A DNA stretch of 64,000 bases from Hyperoplus lanceolatus. Taxonomy: Eukaryota; Chordata; Actinopteri; Uranoscopiformes; Ammodytidae. The stretch lies in assembly GCA_026929865.2 (NCBI GenBank), contig CM049395.1, positions 34,637,501 to 34,701,500 on the forward strand, in the 5' to 3' direction. Of this stretch, positions 57,008 to 64,000 are shown piece by piece. Below the pieces are notes generated by a model, which searched no databases, was not told the origin of the DNA, and saw nothing but the letters and a program-made list of their open reading frames with translations. Each line of letters opens with the position of its first letter. The first letter of the stretch is position 1. The translations under genes were made by a program, and so were the position numbers.

Positions 57008-58660
57008 AATTCGGTAGAAATTATTAGTAATGCTATTGATCACAAATTGTACTCTATAGGAATTTTCTTAGACCTCAAAAAAGCATTCGACACTATTAAT
57101 CATGACAGCCTTCTTAATAAACTGGAGAATTATGGCATTCGAGGTTTGGCACATGACAGGGTCAGAAGTTATTTACATGACAGGAAACAATTTGTGAAAT
57201 TAGGGGAGTTCACGTCGACATGCTTAGATATTGTTTGTGGGGTCCCTCAGGGGTCAATCTTGGGGCCGAAATTATTCCTGCTTTAAATAAATGACATATG
57301 TAAAGTGTCGAAAGTCTTAAGGTTAATTTTATTTGCTGACGACACAAACATCTTCTATTCGGGGAAAGATCTGAATAATATGGTTGAGATCGTAAACATT
57401 GAATTGACTAAGTTACATGGGTGGTTAAACCGAAATAAGTTATCACTAAATTTAGAAAAAAATAAATTCATGATGTTTGGCAGGAGAGCATCAGATGTCG
57501 CTGTAAAAATCAAGGTAAATGGGATTGAAATTCAAAGGGTCAAGCAAAACAAAGTCCTAGGGGTAATATTTGACGATAAATTAAGCTGGAAACCACAAGT
57601 TAGCCATCTCAGGGGCAAAATAGCCAGGAGTATTTCTATACTTTGGAAAGCACAACATTGTTTCAATCAAAAGGCCTTACTTGTATTATGCTGGAGTTTA
57701 GTTTCCCCACATCTGCATTACTGTGCTGAAATATGGGGAAACACTTACAAAGGTACATTGCACCCGTTGGAGATTCTTCAAAAGAAAGCAATACGAATTA
57801 TTTACCAAGCCAATTACAGGGCACACACTAATAACTTTTTTATTGAAGGTAGAATTCTCAAATTACGTGATGTGGTAAATTACCACACAGTACAAATTAT
57901 TTACAAGGCTTCAAAAAAAAGCCTTCCTAACAGTTTACAAGTAATGTTTGAAGACAAAGAAGTTTCGCATGATTTAAGAAGAAAAGGTAAATTCACTGAG
58001 AAAAATATACGGACCAGACTTAAATCCTTTTCGATTTCTGTAAATGGTATTAAGCTGTGGAATGGACTTGATGAAGTTGTCACAGGGAGTTGCAGTTTGC
58101 GCAATTTCAAAGCAAATTATGTTTCAAAAATGATTGAAAATTACAGACTAATAACCTGAGCACAATGTCAATGTCACTTTCATAACAATATTGTAACGAA
58201 TAATACAGGCCAGCAGACAGACTTGTTTTTGAATACTTTTGCAGAAGTGTTTAGACTACCAGTTAAGAAATGGAACAGGCCAAATACAAGGCCACTTCAC
58301 ACTTTATACACTTGGCATTGTCACAGAAAAACTGAACTGTGCTGAACTGATCTTAAAAGCTGAAGCAATTAGATTAAAATTGACTGTGTATTGGACTGCA
58401 GATTCTTAAAAAAATGTATGTATATATATATATATCTATATATAAAATGTTTTTTGTTTGTTTTATTTTTATTTTCTGTAACAGTAACTGTGTATCTGAA
58501 TCCGAATTTGATGACAATGGGGGCGGGACCTGATAAGCCTTTGGCTTCTTCCGTCTCCCTTCGGACAACACAAAGTATGATGTATGAATATTTGCAAGAG
58601 AAAATTGTGTATTGTGTGGAATTGTCCGAAAGAATAATAAATAAATAAAATAAAAAAATG
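57008..58660 (+). mobile_element. CR1/L2-like LINE, RT to 3' end
   Basis: 5'-truncated just before RT motif A. The frame reads IGIFLDLKKAFDTINHD (A), CGVPQGSILGPKLFLL (B), LILFADDTNIFYSG (C) and RNKLSLNLEKNKFMMFG, then the C-terminal region to IKLWNGLDEVVTG and RNFKANYVSK. One TAA at 57284-57286 interrupts it, where LY-INDI would be expected; otherwise it is open to 58159. The 3' UTR has GGGGCGGGACCTGATAAGCC and ends in AATAAATAAATAAA. It is the closest relative of 20841-22206 in the window. Exact clade is not assigned. It is not Rex1, which carries FSSAFNTI at motif A. Confidence 0.9.
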
Positions 58661-58788
58661 TATTCGTCACATCCATGAGAAGTAACTCCAAATACATTTT
58701 ATGTTTAAACATTCGTCCACTTTTGCAAAACTATAAAGTGACCCATTTTGTTAAATATACTTTGTAATTATGTATAAACGCTTTAGTT

Positions 58789-59064
58789 AAGGCCTCAGAC
58801 TGGAAGTCACTGCAGAGAGTGGTGAGAACAGCGGAGAAAACCATCGGGTCCCCGCTCCCCTCCATCCGGGACATTGGGCAGATGCGCTGCCTGACCAGAG
58901 CCCAACGCATCTCCTCTGACTCAACCCACCCTCACCACGGACTGTTTTCCATGCTGAACTCTGGCAGAAGGTTCCGCAGCATCCAAAGTTGGACATCTAG
59001 GTTCAGTGACAGTTTCTTCCCCCTCGCCATTAGACTGTTAAACCATCTACCCCCACCCTCTTAG
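58789..59064 (+). mobile_element. Rex1/Babar-type LINE C-terminal fragment
   Basis: A single open frame starting SDWKSLQRVV, then RTAEKTIGSPLPSI, MRCLTRAQRI, DSTHPHHGLF, SGRRFRSI and SFFPLAIRLLNHL before a stop. This is the characteristic C-terminal end of Rex1/Babar-like ORF2 proteins in fish. Only about 90 residues remain. It lies about 130 bp beyond the preceding LINE's tail and is a separate insertion. Confidence 0.8.
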
Positions 59065-60882
59065 TATTTTAACCTTACTTCATGCCACTTTGCAATCAGT
59101 GGGTGACTTCCATACCTGGTTAGCATCAAGTGCAAGTAACGGCCACCAATTTATTTTACTGTGATTTCCATTCCAGCACTACAGAACATCCACCCTAAAC
59201 TTTTTACTAGTTTCTGTCACTAATCACCTCCTAAGTGGACAAAACTGAATAATTCAGACTCAATAATGGTGTTCAGTTGACATTATGGGACACAGATACT
59301 AAGAGAAGTGAGGCATGGCCAAAGGCAACATTCAATAAACGCTAGACAGCAAAGTGCTGATTGGCTTAAAGCCCAGAAGAACGGTCCAGAAATACTACTT
59401 GGGTTACACCACTAAAGCAAAGTGAAATGGAAATATAACACATTAGCTAACCATATAATCATGTCATAATTACAATAACAAAGAGATAAAAGCCAGTACT
59501 AAGAAGATGCATTTCCAAGGTCTATGGTCGAAGATATAATTCATTCAGAAAGTGGGGGAAATATCAAAGTAGGTTGTTATTTATCTGAATGTACAAAGGC
59601 GTTAGAGTCTGCACTGGCCTTGGCCTAAGTCTTCTGGGGAAACCATTTTCTCTCCCATGAATAATCCAATGCTAGAGGTTGGGAAATCACTAGTAATTTA
59701 TGATAGGACGATAAACTTTAAGTCTATTCTACCTGGCATTGGGCAGGCGTCGCAAGTACCTCTAGATGGCGCACAGTATTATTTTTTTGATTTTATTATT
59801 TCATCTAAGATAAGGATACTCAAGTTCTGCATTGGAATGTTAAAGTCTCTAAAATAAAGAAATTGCAGTGTTTTCGTTCAATAGAAACGTGTTTTTGTTA
59901 TGCAAAATTCTCAAATGTCCTAAGGCTCAAGCGTCCTCAATGTGAAGATTTGTTGTATTTTATACATTTTATACTAAAGATCTTGGAACAAAATTGACTG
60001 CGATTTTAAAATGACACCCTGCACTTTAAGAAATCAGTGAGCATTTTGGTGACATATTATCCTCTAAACAATTAATCATTATTAAAAATAAATAAATAAA
60101 CCTACTGTTTAATCTGCAATGCTAAACATGACTTGCAACACTACATTTTAAATTGAATTTTAATTTGTAATTTATTTGCAATTTTTTTAAGGATCAAACA
60201 TGAAATTATACAAAAGCAGACATCTTTTCACTGCTGCTGTTCGTGCTGCTTACCGTGTTGCCTGTCATTTTATTTTTCTAGTAACTTAGGACAACAATAC
60301 ATGAAACAATATACAAACAAACATGCTTGGGACTCTTGATTCTAGTATTGCGAAATGTTCAGGATCTTTTTTTAAAGAATAACATTTTAAGTGATGATGT
60401 AAATAGTGTGAATAATGCAGTTAAAAGTTCTGCATTACAAGATACCACATAAATAATTTCCAAGGGCATTGAGGCACTTGTTTTTTAAGAGGCACTTGGA
60501 CCTTGTATTAAAACTTCAACCCAGCCTTTTTGAAATGTAATACCCTCCAGTGTGAAAACTAATCTCACAGAGTCCGCCTGATACCCATTGTGATGATGGT
60601 GTTTGTTATTCTGTTTGATGGATGTTTATGGACGGAAAAGAAGAATCCTTGTCACTGCTTACAAATGAGTAATTAGGGTTCTTATATTTGCAATGCCATG
60701 GAACAATAGTACTGTATGTTAAACCTATTGTTAGAATTTCACGATAATTTCAACATGCCCTTTGAATGCATTAATAAAACCTTGGCTGAAAATATGAAGG
60801 GATTACATATTCATTCTCGGAGAGGGATAGCTCAACTGCTTCTCTTCTCCTGCCCGACTTGTTTATTTACGGGGGAAATCAT
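59065..60882. other. Intron sequence without recognised feature
   Basis: AT-rich. The first 100-150 bp may still be Rex1-type 3' UTR. Nothing else recognised. Confidence 0.5.
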
Positions 60883-60891
60883 CCAAAATAC

Positions 60892-61445
60892 TAGCCTGGA
60901 AATCCAGACCCTGATATCTTGAACGATAGAGGGTCTGGCCACGATCAATAGTAATTTCCAACTCAAGGAGCGGCTCCTACTCGTGCATTTCAAATGCCAC
61001 TGCACGCAGTTGGATAGAACTGCAACCAATCAGAGCGATGCACAAGGTGCGATGCACCTTGTTAAACTGTTAAATTAAACGTTTGCCGTTGTCGGTCGGC
61101 AAAACAGAACACTTACTTGCTAATGAAAGATTTGTGTGCTGTCTTTCAAATCGTTAAGGGTCGAGGCCAAAGCAGTCTCAAACTCACACAACATATCCGC
61201 AGCCATCTTTGATGTTTACTATCACGGCTTCGACGTCGCATGCACGTCACTGTCGTCATCCGGTTACGTCCTCCCCAGAGTACCATATAAAGGGTTCTGG
61301 CGCGCCCATATTAGATAGAACCAATTGAAACCATAGCCAGATTTCTGGTTTTCTTGATAAAGCTCCAACGGAGTGTGTCCAGACCAACACGCGCAGCAAA
61401 TTTAATTTGCCAGCGCTTAATGGCAGGTCTGGGAATGCCAGGCTA
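60892..61445. mobile_element. Short TIR element with 9-bp target duplication
   Basis: 554 bp. The ends are TAGCCTGGAAATCCAGACC and, reversed, TAGCCTGGCATTCCCAGACC. The flanks are CCAAAATAC on both sides (60883-60891 and 61446-61454). No transposase. An 8-9-bp target duplication fits hAT or a related superfamily; nine exact bases may include one chance match. The interior is more GC-rich than the intron around it. Confidence 0.85.
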
Positions 61446-61454
61446 CCAAAATAC

Positions 61455-62273
61455 ATGATCTGAGCTAAATTAAGATTTATTAACAGGGACAGGGAATGTT
61501 GGACATCTTATTTCCACTGGCCGTAGCCCTAGAGATATTTCCCCAAAGATGTGTGTTCATCAATAGTTTGATTAAACCATCTTTAATGTCAGCCGACGTA
61601 CTCTTTCCTTAACCAACAAACAACTCTGCTGGAATGAACTTCAAAACAACCTCTGTGCTGAGCCCGCCATTTTGAAGTCCAGCTATTATTTGAATCATCA
61701 GCTGACCACATGACCCATGAAGGGCTTCTTCACAACTGCACGGTTACATTGTAACCTGGGTTCTCTGAGCCAATGAACAATGGCTGCGTTCAAATCTCTA
61801 TACTTCCCTGCCATTTAGTATGGTAGGAACACATTTTGGATGTTCCAATACATGTGGTTGGATGCAGCATGCTGAAAAATACCAGCATGCCCTCCTACAT
61901 CCGGTCCAGATTTTAGTTTTGGGCGATTCTGACCCACAAGCCTTTGCGCACCGGATGTGACATCACATTGACGGAGCCTCGGTGTGAAAACAACCAGCAA
62001 TGCGACAAATATATAAGCAGGAGGCAAGTTCAAGGTGTGATGTTTTGATAAAATACATTAGTAAAAAAAGTATGTTCCAAAGTTATGCCAGCCTACTGCA
62101 TGCTGACTATACTTTTTATGATCATCTGTAGAATATAGGATACAAAGAGTATGCGATTTGTAAGGGAGGCAGATGCACTCTCCGGCTCTGTATTGAATAT
62201 GTAACAAAGAGGAGAGATAGTCTATATAGAGCACAAGGGATGTAACATAAGGGCAATCGAGTCGTCTACTGAC
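61455..62273 (-). other. tspan4: tspan4 intron near donor, with MITE-like debris
   Basis: Leads to the donor GAG|gtcagt of exon 62274-62348. About 61790-62050 (CAAATCTCTATACTTCCCTG and, later, ATACTTTTTATG) has the look of a degraded fish MITE, but I cannot define its termini. Confidence 0.5.
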
Positions 62274-62348
62274 CTCGTCTTGGTAGATGAAGAACAGCAT
62301 GATGGACAGGATCTCCAGGAAGAAGATGAGCAGGAGGAGAATGAAGAA
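62274..62348 (-). CDS. tspan4: tspan4 exon: third transmembrane helix
   Basis: Encodes 25 residues beginning FFILLLLIFFLEILSIM and ending FFIYQDE. They match TSPAN4 residues 86-110 (human FFLLLLLVFLLEATIAI, then FFAYTDK). It is the third membrane helix, with the Glu within TM3 that is usual in tetraspanins. Acceptor CTCCACAG (AG at 62350-62349) follows a strong TC tract, and donor GAG|gtcagt is at 62274/62273, phase 0. It is the most upstream exon in the window; TM1, the small loop and TM2 must be encoded beyond 64000. A hAT-like MITE ends only 73 bp upstream of the exon. Confidence 0.93.
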
Positions 62349-62368
62349 CTGTGGAGACACAAAGGGAA

Positions 62369-62391
62369 GAGAGAGAGAGAGAGAGAGAGTC
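62369..62391 (+). repeat. (GA)n run; polypyrimidine tract of tspan4 exon
   Basis: About 11 GA units on the plus strand. On the transcript it is a UC tract about 20-40 nt upstream of the acceptor of exon 62274-62348 and may serve as part of its pyrimidine tract. Confidence 0.8.
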
Positions 62392-62421
62392 ATTTAACAC
62401 ACCGTTTATCTGTGAAAGAGG

Positions 62422-63420
62422 TAGGGCTGGCCCGAATTATTCTAATATCCGACTATTCGTTTGTTAAGTTAGTATTTGGAGCTCAATTGAGTATTCGGAA
62501 TATTATTTTTTTTTTCAAAATTTTTTTTTTATTTTATTTTTTTAAGTAGCTCAAACTGCAACAGCAAATAATAATAACAATAATAATTGATAGGTTTTAT
62601 ATAGCACTTTATTGCCTAGGCACTCAAAGACGCTTTACAGGGTTCCTGGTTCAATTCGTTCACACACAGTCATACCGGTGGTGGTAAACTACGAGAGTAG
62701 CCACAGCTGCCCTGGGGCAGACTGACGGAAGCGTGGCTGCCATTCAGCGCCAACGGCCCCTCCGACTACCACCTCAAACATACAGCAATCATACACATTC
62801 ACACAAGGCAAGGTGGGTGAAGTGTCTTGCCCAAGGACACAACAACCATGACACAGGTGGCCGGGCGGGGATCAAACCGCCAACCCTTGGATCGTTAGCC
62901 AACCCGCTTAACCACCTGAGCCACAGTCACCCCGTATATTTAGATACACAAGTTATACAAAAAGTGTAAAATACAAATTAGACGTTCATTTAACATATAT
63001 TATCAAATTACTTGAGCTTTGGTCGCTGACCTTTCAATGGACACAAAAGACTATCAATATAGTCATGGATATTTGTATGGATTTATAAATCGCCGAAAAG
63101 ATGCATGTTCCTTGATGAATTGATAAGCTCCTGTACGGGTTACAGTGGCGCAAAGGACAGCTGATTTGGAACGGAACAACAGCTGTTAGCTTCCACGGGG
63201 AAAAGTAAGGAAGTCCGACTTTATTACCGTTAGAACGTTATTAAAGCATCAACAGATTAAGCAGCTTGCTGTCTCGGCTCACACACTCGGTTTCAGTGAG
63301 TGCACTGGGATTATTAATGTTGGTTTTGATGGTGTGTTTTTTAGAACGAGTACTCGAATACTCGCTCGGAAAATCCAAGGAATATTCGAAGCCTGTAAAA
63401 TGGTATTCGTGCCAGCCCTA
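62422..63420. mobile_element. hAT-like MITE containing a SINE
   Basis: 999 bp. The ends are TAGGGCTGGCCCGAATTATT and, reversed, TAGGGCTGGCACGAATACCA. The flanks GAAAGAGG (62414-62421) and GAGAGAGG (63421-63428) form an 8-bp target duplication with one change. No transposase. The SINE at 62566-62933 has inserted within it. Subterminal ATTCG/CGAAT motifs recur near both ends. Confidence 0.8.
62566..62933 (-). mobile_element. tRNA-derived SINE (copy 2)
   Basis: Same family as 2570-2920: A box TGGCTCAGGTGG, B-box-like GGTTTGATCCC, core CCTTGGGCAAGACACTTCAC, tail AAAGTGCTATATAAAACC and ATT repeats. It is about 20 bp longer through a segment missing in copy 1. Nested within the hAT-like MITE and so younger than it. 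Confidence 0.87.
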
Positions 63421-63428
63421 GAGAGAGG

Positions 63429-64000
63429 AAAATAAATGTCCAGGGGGATAACACACATCTGTCTGCGCAGGATGAATGACCTTTAAATTGAAGAACATTT
63501 TTAAAAAGCAGCAGACACAGACTGTGCACGGGACTAAAAGGAAACATTTTGAAAAAGGAGACAGAAAAGTCTATAGAGTTTCTGTCTGCGAAGGAATAGA
63601 GTATTGGTTCATTATTCACACTATGAAATAAATTGTAACTGTGTATTCTATTTTTTTGTGACTGTGATTATCATGTGTTTTTTCAAATGTATTGAATATG
63701 ACATTATATTTTCTATACGGCGACCTTGAGTGTTCAGAAAGGCGCCAGCATACAATGTATATATTACTATTATTATAGGTTGTAGTAAAAATTCAAAAAG
63801 CAGCAGACACCACAGTAGATAGATTCTTTATTGTAATTGTACGTTATACATCGGAACTTTGTGTGTGAGGGACCCTATGGGAAAAGTTAGAAAAACGAAG
63901 ACATAGTAATGTCCATAGAGCGTCAAAGGGAAAGGATTTGGTGAACTAGGAACCATCAAAACGCTGTAGATTGTTCAGCCTTCGATATTTCTCAGTGACA
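63429..64000. other. Upstream tspan4 intron, with a retroposon tail
   Basis: Intron upstream of exon 62274-62348. 63718-63780 (CGGCGACCTTGAGTGTTCAG, AAAGGCGCC and then an ATT-rich tail) looks like the 3' end of a fish LINE or SINE. Nothing else seen. Confidence 0.5.

Noticed and set aside
57008-58660. Rex1 as the name for this LINE
   Set aside because: Motif A reads FLDLKKAFDTINH rather than the FSSAFNTI typical of Rex1; only the separate piece at 58789-59064 looks like Rex1/Babar.

Overview
The window is vertebrate, and by its repeat content a ray-finned (teleost) fish, probably a percomorph. It carries Rex3 and Rex1/Babar-type LINEs, fish-type L2, tRNA-headed SINEs and many short DNA-transposon relics, and long CA, TA and TTTTC microsatellites. 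Everything lies in or just beyond one host gene on the minus strand, tspan4 (a tetraspanin). Five coding exons are readable: 62274-62348, 25890-25991, 23767-23898, 3811-3894 and 793-861. All junctions are GT/AG and phase 0. They encode 153 residues, which match residues 86-238 of the 238-residue TSPAN4 family protein. The first about 85 residues (TM1, small loop, TM2) must lie to the right of the window. The four introns seen are about 36.3, 2.0, 19.9 and 2.9 kb.

Layout from left to right. The 3' UTR and last exon occupy 1-861. A 2.9-kb intron follows with a SINE. After exon 3811-3894 comes the 19.9-kb intron. It holds two 3.1-kb blocks in opposite orientation (7231-10363 and 17521-20595), each made of two tandem units of about 1.54 kb. 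Between them sit two opposed TTAA-flanked MITEs, a decayed L2 piece and a MITE starting GGGGCC. Next is a short tandem array of palindromes (20596-20726 and 23198-23290). A long foldback element (20727-23197) has landed in this array, and its left arm is itself split by a LINE. Exons 23767-23898 and 25890-25991 follow.

The 36-kb intron holds a hAT relic with an exact 8-bp target duplication (31506-32997). It also holds a nearly identical 2.9-kb direct repeat (35766-38691 and 42287-45210) around 3.6 kb of unclassified DNA, and an L2 interrupted by an almost complete Rex3 with an exact 13-bp target duplication (45392-48578). Further right are an internally deleted LINE of the restriction-like-endonuclease type (51820-54245), a CR1/L2-like LINE (57008-58660), a Rex1/Babar tail and a TIR element with a 9-bp target duplication (60892-61445). 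Exon 62274-62348 comes next. Only 73 bp upstream of it, in transcript terms, is a hAT-like MITE that contains a SINE.

I found no rRNA or tRNA gene, no second host gene and no new protein system. The most unusual things are structural: UG-repeat tracts hard against two splice acceptors, kilobase-scale inverted repeats within one intron, the nested foldback in a palindrome array, and the A-B-A' duplication, which could be real or an assembly error. All element classifications come from reading motifs and termini by eye; no database search was run.
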